From an uncultured Caryophanales bacterium (lineage in GTDB: Bacteria; Bacillota_I; Bacilli_A; RF39; UBA660): a stretch of 11,229 nt of DNA. The DNA lies in assembly GCA_947065955.1 (NCBI GenBank), contig CAMSXY010000024.1, positions 1 to 11,229 of the forward strand. The letters are read 5' to 3'. This document shows positions 6,132 through 11,229 of the stretch, piece by piece (the stretch's first letter is position 1; the number at the start of each line of letters is the position of its first letter). Both the position numbers and the translations under genes were made by a program. The notes under the pieces are model-generated. The model did no database searches and was not told the origin of the DNA. It saw nothing but the letters and a program-made list of their open reading frames with translations.

Positions 6132-6671
6132 ATGGAATTACGCTTGAAAATAAAAGAAGAAGAAACCCTAATTAAAATTGTTCGCTATTTTATATTTGAA
6201 GAAAACGAGTATTTAATTTTTACAAAAGGCGAAATTGATGAAAGAGATTATGAAAAAATATATATTACAAAAATCGAAAATGAAGAGGGAATTCGTATTT
6301 CTTCTGAAAGAGAAATTGAAAAAATATTAAATCAAATTAAAGAAATGATTAAACAAATTCAAAAAGAAGAATTAGAAGAAATCCCCTTTTCACTATCAGC
6401 CCTTTTAAATATTAACATTTTGGGGGAAAATGGGTTTAAACTCTCTAAAAAATATGTAGATATTTTAACAGAAAAAGAAGTAGAACCCGAAACAGTGAGT
6501 CCTATTTCCAAAAATATTGATATGCAAGAACCACAATCGATCAATTATCGTACCCTTTATCAAATGGAACTAGAAAATAGAAGGGCTGTTCAAAGGGAAC
6601 TAGAAGAAATAAAAAAACAATTTGCTTCCTATAAAGAAAAAGTAGAAAAAATACAAGAAATCATGGATTAA
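6132..6671 (+). CDS. uncharacterised DUF1292-like and coiled-coil protein
   Basis: Acidic/charged soluble protein of 179 residues. Residues about 10-75 follow the strand pattern of DUF1292 (YrzB-type) proteins, with EENEYLIFTKG, then YEKIYITKIENEEGIRI and a final helix beginning SEREIEKIL. The match is by eye and moderate. The middle (about 80-130) is a linker region, and residues about 140-179 (LENRRAVQRELEEIKK and onward) predict a coiled coil. No function is known. The longer frame from 6102 is rejected because that ATG is within the -10 box; the ATG at 6132 has GGGAG (6120-6124) at 7-base spacing. It sits between a CotZ-like and a YutH-like gene, so a role in spore assembly is possible, but its promoter looks vegetative. 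A terminator follows directly. Confidence 0.75.
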   Translation: MELRLKIKEEETLIKIVRYFIFEENEYLIFTKGEIDERDYEKIYITKIENEEGIRISSEREIEKILNQIKEMIKQIQKEELEEIPFSLSALLNINILGENGFKLSKKYVDILTEKEVEPETVSPISKNIDMQEPQSINYRTLYQMELENRRAVQRELEEIKKQFASYKEKVEKIQEIMD

Positions 6672-6705
6672 AAAGATAACTTCGGTTATGTTTTTTTGTT
6701 TTTTT
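6671..6705 (+). terminator. intrinsic terminator after the DUF1292-like gene
   Basis: ATAAC (6676-6680), loop TTCG (6681-6684) and GTTAT (6685-6689) form a stem with a stable tetraloop. It is extended by A-T pairs after one G-G mismatch and followed by T runs to 6705. It begins at the TAA stop. Confidence 0.75.
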
Positions 6706-6716
6706 CATAAACTTTA
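6706..6716 (+). promoter_or_regulatory. possible mother-cell sigma -10 box before the YutH-like gene
   Basis: CATAAACTTTA starts right after the terminator T tract and lies 13 bases before GAGGTG. It repeats the CATAAACT box at 5144. It matches sigma-E CATACA(A/C)T at seven of eight positions. No clear -35 is seen in the T-rich sequence upstream. Confidence 0.4.
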
Positions 6717-6730
6717 CTGAGGTGAATACC

Positions 6731-7630
6731 ATGAAAAATGCGATAAGATATTATTATAATATGACGATTGGTGAAATTCGCAATATCAATGGGATTTACC
6801 ACTTTACTTACGAAAATAGAAATTATGTATTAGCTCCAGTAGAACAGGAAGAAGAAAAATTAAAACAATTATACGAATTACAGATGAAACTTTATCAAAG
6901 AGGAATTTATGTTCACCAAATTCTTTTAAATAATAGTCGAGCAATTGTAACGAATATCAATGGCATGAATTACATTGTTATGTTGCTTCTTTATGAAAAA
7001 CAAAAAATTTCCTTAAAAGATATTTTATATTTTAATAATCATACCGTTTTTTTAGAAGAAAATAAAGTATTAAAAAGGGATAATTGGGGTAGACTATGGG
7101 CTGAAAAAATTGATTACTTTGAATATCAAATTAGTCAATTTGGGAAAAAGTTTCCATTAATTCGTTCTAGTTTTAGTTATGTAGTAGGAATTGCCGAAAC
7201 AGGAATCCAGTTTTATCAAACCTTGCCCCAAAAGAAACGTTTTTGTTTAACGCATCAACGTATTCATGTTACAGATACTACGTTTGAATTATATAATCCT
7301 TTAAATTTTGTTTTAGATGCAAGAGTACGTGATGCAAGTGAATTTTTCAAAAATGATTTTTTCTATGGGAAAGACAATTTAGATGAAGTAAAAGAATACC
7401 TTTATAGTGAACGATTGACTGTAGAAGAGTGTCTCCTTTTTTTCTCAAGAATGTTTTTTTTGACCCCTTATTTTGATTTATATGAAGAAATTGTAGATGG
7501 AAAAAAGGAAGAAGAACAAATAAAAAAAATCATTAATCGACTTAATGATTATGAAAAATATCTAAAAGAACTTTATCATTATTTAAGAACGTATATGAAT
7601 ATTGAAGAAATCGAATGGCTTTTTAAATAG
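6731..7630 (+). CDS. YutH/CotS-like spore coat protein (degenerate kinase fold)
   Basis: Predicted spore coat protein of 299 residues from the CotS/YutH branch of the aminoglycoside-phosphotransferase-like fold. The kinase catalytic-loop region reads LTHQRIHV (H175, R177) rather than HGD-x2-x2-N, and is followed by FVLDARVRDASEF (D196, R200, D201), the arrangement I recall for YutH. The C-terminal SRMFFLTPYFDLYEEI also fits. No intact phosphotransfer motif is seen, so a structural role is inferred. The GTG at 6722 is inside the ribosome site GAGGTG (6719-6724); the ATG at 6731 with 6-base spacing is preferred. Its end overlaps the convergent NifU-domain gene by 8 bases. In B. subtilis the names yutH and yutI reflect the same pairing. 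The family call is by pattern recall, moderately sure. Confidence 0.72.
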   Translation: MKNAIRYYYNMTIGEIRNINGIYHFTYENRNYVLAPVEQEEEKLKQLYELQMKLYQRGIYVHQILLNNSRAIVTNINGMNYIVMLLLYEKQKISLKDILYFNNHTVFLEENKVLKRDNWGRLWAEKIDYFEYQISQFGKKFPLIRSSFSYVVGIAETGIQFYQTLPQKKRFCLTHQRIHVTDTTFELYNPLNFVLDARVRDASEFFKNDFFYGKDNLDEVKEYLYSERLTVEECLLFFSRMFFLTPYFDLYEEIVDGKKEEEQIKKIINRLNDYEKYLKELYHYLRTYMNIEEIEWLFK

Positions 7631-7853
7631 CAATTACCTCATTAATTTCAGGAATTTCTTCTTTTAAAGCCATTTCAATTCCTTCTTTCAAAGTAAAATC
7701 TAACATATCACAATTAGCGCAAGTGCCTGTCATACGAATATAAACATTATGATCTTCGTATTTTATATATTCAATATTCCCTCCATCTCCCATAATAAAA
7801 GGTCGGAGAGTATCAATAATTTCAATAATTTGTTCTTCAATTGTTTTTTCCAT
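7623..7853 (-). CDS. NifU C-terminal domain (YutI-type) iron-sulfur scaffold protein
   Basis: Small iron-sulfur cluster carrier/scaffold of 76 residues consisting only of the NifU C-terminal domain. The hallmarks are LRPFIMGDGGNIE (residues 16-28) and the metal-binding CxxC as GTCANC (Cys45, Cys48), followed by TLKEGIE. Length is normal for YutI/Nfu single-domain proteins of Bacilli. Two in-frame ATGs lie upstream, but the first (7871) overlaps the -10 box and the second (7865) lies upstream of the expected transcription start. The ATG at 7853 has GGTG 6 bases before it and is preferred. It shares an 8-base tail overlap with the YutH-like gene and a divergent promoter with the S1 gene. A link to the iron-sulfur TrpRS encoded nearby is conceivable, but nothing here shows it. 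Confidence 0.92.
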   Translation of the reverse strand: MEKTIEEQIIEIIDTLRPFIMGDGGNIEYIKYEDHNVYIRMTGTCANCDMLDFTLKEGIEMALKEEIPEINEVIAI

Positions 7854-7869
7854 TTTATTCACCATAAAC

Positions 7870-7898
7870 ATTATACCGTATTTGACTTTTCTTGTAAA
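7870..7898 (-). promoter_or_regulatory. sigma-A promoter of the NifU-domain gene
   Basis: On the minus strand TTTACA (7898-7893), spacer 17, TATAAT (7875-7870). The start is near 7863, giving a leader of only about 10 bases. The -35 hexamer overlaps that of the divergent S1 promoter. Confidence 0.75.
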
Positions 7899-7920
7899 GA
7901 AAGAAAAAAAATGTTATAAT
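7892..7920 (+). promoter_or_regulatory. sigma-A promoter of the S1-domain gene
   Basis: TTGTAA (7892-7897), spacer 17, perfect TATAAT (7915-7920). The start is near 7927, about 12 bases before the ATG at 7939. Confidence 0.7.
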
Positions 7921-7938
7921 GAATTAAGAGGTGGCCTT

Positions 7939-8316
7939 ATGACAAAATATAGGAAAGGAAAAATTGTAAAAGCAACTGTAACAGGAATTGAATCTTATGG
8001 TGCTTTTGTATCTTTAGATGAATATTATAGTGGGCTTATACATATATCTGAAGTATCACATGGTTTTGTAAAAAACATCAATGATTTTTTTTCCATAGGT
8101 GATGAAATTTCTGTACAAATTTTAGATGTCGATGAAGAACAAAGTCATTTAAAATTAAGTATTAAAAATATTAATTATAAAAAAGAAAAAAGAAAAAAGA
8201 AAGTAAAAATACAAGAAACCAGTTTAGGATTTAAAACATTAGCCTATAAATTACCGATCTGGATTGAAGAAAGTTTAAAAAAAAATAAAAATATAATAAA
8301 TTCTATTGACAAATAA
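7939..8316 (+). CDS. S1-domain RNA-binding protein, YugI/CvfD (general stress protein 13) type
   Basis: Cytoplasmic RNA-binding protein of 125 residues. One S1 domain spans residues about 5-75: GKIVKATVTGIESYGAFVSL, GLIHISEVSHGFVKNINDF, then a strand ending in HLKLSIKNIN. A basic linker (KKEKRKKKVK) and a C-terminal element with LGFKTLAYKLPIWIEE follow. This tail, and the HISEVSHGFV signature, mark the YugI/CvfD subgroup rather than ribosomal protein S1. CvfD is reported as a post-transcriptional regulator in pneumococcus, and YugI as a ribosome-associated stress protein; the role here is by family. The frame stays open upstream, but AGAGGTG with 5-base spacing fixes the ATG at 7939. The last codons contain the -35 of the tRNA promoter. 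Confidence 0.9.
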   Translation: MTKYRKGKIVKATVTGIESYGAFVSLDEYYSGLIHISEVSHGFVKNINDFFSIGDEISVQILDVDEEQSHLKLSIKNINYKKEKRKKKVKIQETSLGFKTLAYKLPIWIEESLKKNKNIINSIDK

Positions 8317-8334
8317 ATAAATCAATGATATATT
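8306..8334 (+). promoter_or_regulatory. promoter of the tRNA cluster, -35 inside the S1 gene
   Basis: A consensus TTGACA (8306-8311) lies within the last codons of the S1 gene, followed by a 17-base spacer and TATATT (8329-8334). The start is expected near 8341, 18 bases before the first tRNA. This is the only perfect -35 I found among these promoters. Confidence 0.8.
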
Positions 8335-8358
8335 TATAACTGTCTACTGTTTATTCCC

Positions 8359-8435
8359 GGGCGATTAGCTCAGTTGGTTAGAGCACCTGCCTTACAAGCA
8401 GGGGGTCATAGGTTCGAGTCCTATATCGCCCACCA
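8359..8435 (+). tRNA. tRNA-Val (anticodon TAC)
   Basis: The acceptor GGGCGAT pairs with ATCGCCC, the D stem is GCTC/GAGC, the anticodon stem is CCTGC/GCAGG around CTTACAA, and the T arm is ATAGG-TTCGAGT-CCTAT. CCA is encoded (8433-8435). First gene of a five-tRNA unit. Confidence 0.96.
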
Positions 8436-8446
8436 TTTATTTTTTT

Positions 8447-8522
8447 GCCGAAATGGCGCAATTGGTAGCGCAACTGACTTGTAATCAGTAGGTTGCGGGT
8501 TCGATTCCTGCTTTCGGCACCA
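8447..8522 (+). tRNA. tRNA-Thr (anticodon TGT)
   Basis: The acceptor GCCGAAA pairs with TTTCGGC, the D stem is GCGC/GCGC, and the anticodon stem ACTGA/TCAGT closes loop CTTGTAA. CCA is encoded (8520-8522). Confidence 0.96.
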
Positions 8523-8527
8523 CTAAT

Positions 8528-8611
8528 GGAGGGGTAGCGAAGTGGTCAAACGCGGCAGACTGTAAATCTGTTCCTTCGGGTTCGATGGTTCAAATCCATC
8601 TCCCTCCACCA
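8528..8611 (+). tRNA. tRNA-Tyr (anticodon GTA)
   Basis: Type II tRNA with a long variable arm. The acceptor GGAGGGG pairs with TCCCTCC (one G-T pair), and the anticodon stem CAGA/TCTG closes loop CTGTAAA. The variable arm is around TTCCTTCGGGTT and the T arm around GGTTCAAATCC. CCA is encoded. It starts 5 bases after tRNA-Thr. Confidence 0.96.
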
Positions 8612-8631
8612 TTTTTTATGTCGCATCAGAT

Positions 8632-8706
8632 TGCCTCGTAGCCAAGCGGTAAGGCACCACACTTTGACTGTGGCATGCGCTAGTTCGAATCTAGCCGAGG
8701 CAGCCA
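8632..8706 (+). tRNA. tRNA-Gln (anticodon TTG)
   Basis: The acceptor TGCCTCG pairs fully with CGAGGCA, the anticodon stem CACA/TGTG closes loop CTTTGAC, and the T arm is CTAG-TTCGAAT-CTAG. The discriminator is G and CCA is encoded (8704-8706). Confidence 0.95.
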
Positions 8707-8715
8707 TTTTTAAAT

Positions 8716-8791
8716 GTCCCGTTAGCTCAGTAGGTAGAGCATTTGACTTTTAATCAAAGGGTCACAGATTCGAGTTCTGTACGGGACACCA
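8716..8791 (+). tRNA. tRNA-Lys (anticodon TTT)
   Basis: The acceptor GTCCCGT pairs with ACGGGAC, the D stem is GCTC/GAGC, the anticodon stem TTTGA/TCAAA closes loop CTTTTAA, and the T arm is ACAGA-TTCGAGT-TCTGT. CCA is encoded. Last tRNA of the cluster; a terminator begins 10 bases later. Confidence 0.96.
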
Positions 8792-8801
8792 TGTTGTTAC
8801 T

Positions 8802-8825
8802 AAAACTCTTTTAAAGAGTTTTTTT
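8802..8825 (+). terminator. terminator of the tRNA cluster
   Basis: The stem AAAACTCT (8802-8809) pairs with AGAGTTTT (8815-8822) around a 5-base loop, and the T tract continues to 8825. Confidence 0.85.
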
Positions 8826-8904
8826 AATTAGTTCCTTATAATATAATAATAAAAAAGAAAACAATAGAAAAATAAATAAAAAAAATATTTTCAAAAATAT
8901 AGAT

Positions 8905-8944
8905 AAAAAAAGGAATTACAGCATTTTCAAAGAATTCCTTTTTT
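8905..8944. terminator. second terminator-like hairpin downstream of the tRNAs
   Basis: A-rich GGAATT (12 bases ending at 8917) pairs perfectly with AATTCC and six T (8933-8944) around a 15-base loop. The A and T flanks make it look bidirectional. No gene ends here. It may be a back-up terminator or end a short transcript starting from the TATAAT repeats at 8837-8847. The rest of 8826-8979 is A-rich sequence in which I see no coding potential. Confidence 0.55.
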
Positions 8945-8979
8945 ATTTTGAAAGAAAAAGGAAAAATGTAATCGCTTAG

Positions 8980-9008
8980 TTGCATTTTCTTATATCCTAT
9001 GGTAAAAT
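8980..9008 (+). promoter_or_regulatory. promoter of the small gene at 9054
   Basis: TTGCAT (8980-8985), 17-base spacer, TAAAAT (9003-9008) with TGG before it (extended -10). The start is near 9015, leaving a leader of about 39 bases, the longest of the promoters here. Confidence 0.65.
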
Positions 9009-9053
9009 CAAAAAGAAGTAGAGACACGCAGTATCATGATGTGAGGTGGAAAA

Positions 9054-9290
9054 ATGCTAGTGAGTGAGCTATACTGTCGCTATATTATTTATCCGTTAGA
9101 AGAGGAAGTAAAAAGGCAAAGAAGAGCTATTTATACTTGCCGATCGTTAAAAAAAGAAAGAAAAAAAATTTTGGAATGTTATGAGAAAGAAATCTTTAAA
9201 AAGTATCAAAAATTAGAAGAGATACTTATAGAACAAGATCAGGAAATATTACTTAGAAAACATTCTAAGATAAATATAGAAAAAATGTAA
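9054..9290 (+). CDS. small uncharacterised basic helical protein
   Basis: A 78-residue protein I do not recognise. It is rich in Lys, Arg and Glu and predicts almost entirely helix with coiled-coil tendency (residues about 14-65, around EEEVKRQRRAIY and ERKKILECYEKEIFKKY). It has three cysteines (8, 29, 42), no signal peptide, no membrane span and no double-glycine leader. Evidence that it is real: an extended -10 promoter, GAGGTG (9043-9048) 5 bases before the ATG, and a terminator downstream. It forms its own transcription unit between the tRNA cluster and an ABC exporter. Binding of nucleic acid or of a partner protein is possible from the charge, but nothing specific can be assigned. Confidence 0.65.
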   Translation: MLVSELYCRYIIYPLEEEVKRQRRAIYTCRSLKKERKKILECYEKEIFKKYQKLEEILIEQDQEILLRKHSKINIEKM

Positions 9291-9337
9291 CTAGTTATAA
9301 ATGGTTTTATAAAGACTGTTTATATGACTAATACTGT

Positions 9338-9367
9338 AAAAAAGACTCTTTAAAGAGACTTTTTTTT
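9338..9367 (+). terminator. terminator after the small gene
   Basis: AAAAAAG (9338-9344) pairs with CTTTTTT (9359-9365) outside an inner CTCT/AGAG stem with loop TTAA (9346-9357), separated by one A-A mismatch. The T tract runs to 9367. A further inverted repeat TTATAAA/TTTATAA (9295-9312) lies just upstream. Confidence 0.75.
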
Positions 9368-9374
9368 AAATTTT

Positions 9375-9383
9375 TGTTATAAT
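9375..9383 (+). promoter_or_regulatory. extended -10 promoter of the ABC exporter gene
   Basis: TGTTATAAT is a complete extended -10 element directly after the terminator T tract. No -35 is recognisable. The start near 9390 falls in the ribosome site, 10 bases before the ATG at 9400. Confidence 0.6.
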
Positions 9384-9399
9384 AAAAAGGGTGTCGTTT

Positions 9400-11100
9400 A
9401 TGAAAAATACCAAAATAATGGCAGAAACAAAAACGATTTTGAAAAAATCATGGAAAGAATTTACTTTGAAATTTCTTCTTTCTATGGTTATTCGTGCATT
9501 ACTTATGATTTTGCCACTTCTTTATAGCGATGCAATTAATGAAGCAACAAAAACACATTATGATAAGGCTTATCAATTTATATTTATTTCTATTATATTA
9601 ACTGTTATTTATTATATTGTTGAATGGATTAACCAGTATTGTTTTTACGCTTTATACAATAAATTATATCGAAATTATACGCGATTGGCTTCCTTTTCCA
9701 CTGTAAATAATTCAATGTATAGTTTATCAAGATTTACTTTAGGAGAATATACGAATATTATTAATAACGATATAGATGTTATCAGTGCATTTTTCGCAAA
9801 TGGTGTCTTAAGAATTGTTCGATTATTTGAATTTTTGATTATTTATTGGTATTTTTTTACTTTAAATTTTTATATATTTTTAATAACAATTATAATTTCT
9901 CTAGTTATGCTAGGTTATTTATTACATTCTGGAAAAAAGACACAAGAATATAATCGAATGAGAAAATCCACTTTAGATAGTCAAACCTCGTTGATACATG
10001 AAATTTTTAACGGGATAAAAGAAATAAAGGGATTTAATGTATTTACAAAAATGAATCAACGAATGAAAAACAGTTGTTTTACTTATTTAAAATCAAACGC
10101 TAAATATAATATATTCTATAATAAAGTTAAATATATTACATTAGGAATGATTGAAATATTCCGATTATTACTTGTCTTCTATAGTATCTATTTAGTCCAA
10201 AACGGGCAATTAGAAATTGGTGTTGTATTATTAATTTATACATATTATCAAAAAATCATTGATAATTTTTCAACAATATCAACGATTACTGTAGAGTATC
10301 AAAATTTAAAAGTATCTCTTAAAAGGATGAATAAATTATTAGAATATAGAAAAGTACAAGAAAATGTTATTTCTAAGGAGTGTAGTCGAGGGAATATTAT
10401 TTTTAAAGATGTTTTGTATGGAAATAGAGAAGATCCTATTTTAAATAATGTTTCCTTTGAAATTAAAGAAAACAGTATTACTGTAATTACTGGAAAAGCA
10501 GGAAGCGGGAAAACAGGTATTTTTGACTTATTGTTAAAAATGAATGAACGTCATAAGGGGGAAATTTTAATTGATGGAATAGATATTAATTATATCAGTT
10601 CCAATTACTATTATGATTTAATTTCCTCTGTTCGTAAACAACCTGTATTTTTTGATATTTCCATTAAGGATAATTTTTTAATGATTGATGATAATTTCGA
10701 AAAGGCTAAGGAAATATGCAAAATGTTACAAATTGATTCTTATATTCAAAGTCTTTCTAATGGATATGATACAAGTATATATAGTCATACAGATAATATT
10801 AGTAATCGTGTTAAGATTTTAATAGCGATCGCCAGAGTCTTTTTAAAAAATTCAAAAATTATGTTATTTGATGAAACAATCAGCATGTTAGAAAAAGACG
10901 ATCAAGAATTGGTTTTGAATTTTTTAGGAAAATTAAAAGATTTTCATACAATTATTATTATTTCAAGAGAAGTTGATGTTTTAAAAAAAGCTGATCAAAT
11001 CATTGTAATGGAACAAAACAAAGTAAAAGAATTTGGGCTTCCTAAAGATTTAATCAAGAAAAAAGGTATTTTTTACAGATTGTATCAGAATATTGAATAG
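9400..11100 (+). CDS. ABC exporter, fused membrane and ATPase domains, with degenerate ATPase motifs
   Basis: Half-transporter of 566 residues in the cytoplasmic membrane. Six membrane segments are visible (roughly residues 18-42, 52-80, 130-150, 155-180, 240-265, 270-290), followed by a nucleotide-binding domain from about 335. The Walker A GKAGSGKT (365-372), Q-loop Gln414 and Walker B IMLFDE (Asp491, catalytic Glu492) are intact. The signature LSGGQ is replaced by ISNRV (467-471), the D-loop reads SMLE, and the H-loop histidine is Arg523. It probably works with a partner exporter, which would lie outside the window. The substrate is unknown. The GTG at 9391 is inside the ribosome site AAGGGTG; the ATG at 9400 with 6-base spacing is preferred. 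No terminator with a T tract follows by 11229. Confidence 0.88.
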   Translation: MKNTKIMAETKTILKKSWKEFTLKFLLSMVIRALLMILPLLYSDAINEATKTHYDKAYQFIFISIILTVIYYIVEWINQYCFYALYNKLYRNYTRLASFSTVNNSMYSLSRFTLGEYTNIINNDIDVISAFFANGVLRIVRLFEFLIIYWYFFTLNFYIFLITIIISLVMLGYLLHSGKKTQEYNRMRKSTLDSQTSLIHEIFNGIKEIKGFNVFTKMNQRMKNSCFTYLKSNAKYNIFYNKVKYITLGMIEIFRLLLVFYSIYLVQNGQLEIGVVLLIYTYYQKIIDNFSTISTITVEYQNLKVSLKRMNKLLEYRKVQENVISKECSRGNIIFKDVLYGNREDPILNNVSFEIKENSITVITGKAGSGKTGIFDLLLKMNERHKGEILIDGIDINYISSNYYYDLISSVRKQPVFFDISIKDNFLMIDDNFEKAKEICKMLQIDSYIQSLSNGYDTSIYSHTDNISNRVKILIAIARVFLKNSKIMLFDETISMLEKDDQELVLNFLGKLKDFHTIIIISREVDVLKKADQIIVMEQNKVKEFGLPKDLIKKKGIFYRLYQNIE

Positions 11101-11128
11101 AACTTTTATATAAAAAATAAAATCAAAG

Positions 11129-11145
11129 TTCCTTTCTGCAAGGAA
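11129..11145. repeat. short inverted repeat after the ABC gene
   Basis: TTCCTT (11129-11134), loop TCTGC and AAGGAA (11140-11145) form a 6-base-pair hairpin. Only a broken T stretch follows, so it is at best a weak terminator. The remaining bases to 11229 hold no gene I can support. Confidence 0.35.
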
Positions 11146-11229
11146 GTATTTAATAAGATGTTAGTTTAATGAATAAAAAACGTTAGATAAAAAGAAAAGT
11201 GCACAATTGAGTGTATGAATGTTCAAAAA

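Noticed and set aside
8359..8791. tRNA cluster as an integration site with attachment repeats
   Set aside because: I found no duplicated tRNA 3-prime end, integrase or phage gene in the window.
8836..9027. Minus-strand open frame of 63 codons, hydrophobic
   Set aside because: It begins with GTG without a ribosome site, is a Phe/Ile-rich translation of A-rich spacer, and runs across the hairpin at 8905-8944 and the promoter at 8980-9008.
9036..9044. Two-codon mini frame ATG ATG TGA just before the small gene
   Set aside because: It has no ribosome site of its own, and TGA is simply the start of the TGAGGTGG ribosome site.
1..11229. Possible UGA reassignment, since no gene ends in TGA
   Set aside because: All genes read through at full length under the standard code with Trp as TGG; zero of thirteen TGA stops is unremarkable at this base composition.

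Overview
The window is AT-rich (about a quarter to 30 percent G+C by eye) chromosomal DNA from a low-G+C Firmicute. The genes are close together, have strong Shine-Dalgarno sites, use ordinary sigma-A type promoters, and use TAA or TAG stops under the standard code. A cysteine-rich CotY/CotZ-type coat protein and a YutH-type coat protein indicate a spore former. Together with YugI/CvfD-type and NifU-type genes, this suggests the class Bacilli, possibly one of the uncultured gut lineages related to Erysipelotrichia or RF39. That placement is inference. I see no transposase, phage gene, CRISPR array or integrase.

Layout, left to right. A CmpB-family membrane protein gene runs leftward (71-643). 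Diverging from it is a patatin-like lipase gene followed after 28 bases by trpS (749-2990), closed by a terminator. Next come a DUF368 polyprenyl-phosphate transporter (3045-3851) and a membrane-anchored Ig-like/SGNH protein (3891-5123). A spore block follows: a CotO-like candidate (5169-5519) converges on a CotZ-like gene (5530-5964, minus) over one shared bidirectional terminator. A DUF1292-like coiled-coil protein (6132-6671) and a YutH-like coat protein (6731-7630) come after it. The YutH-like gene overlaps by 8 bases the end of a convergent NifU-domain gene (7623-7853, minus). That gene shares a divergent promoter region with a YugI/CvfD-type S1 protein (7939-8316). A five-tRNA cluster (Val, Thr, Tyr, Gln, Lys; 8359-8791) is driven from a promoter whose -35 lies inside the S1 gene. 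The right end has a small unknown gene (9054-9290) and an ABC exporter with an eroded ATPase half (9400-11100).

The genes fall into cell-envelope lipid or surface functions (CmpB-like, patatin, DUF368, SGNH, ABC), translation (trpS, tRNAs, S1 protein) and spore coat assembly. I do not see one new multi-gene defence or metabolic system. The points most worth following are the predicted iron-sulfur site in TrpRS, the altered catalytic residues of the SGNH and ABC proteins, a shared CATAAACT box before two presumed spore genes, the shared -35 between nifU-like and S1 genes, and the uncharacterised genes at 6132 and 9054.

Start codons: several genes have an in-frame GTG, or an ATG lying in the -10 box, a few codons upstream of the start I prefer. 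In these cases the GTG is part of the Shine-Dalgarno sequence itself, so I placed the start at the downstream ATG with normal spacing.
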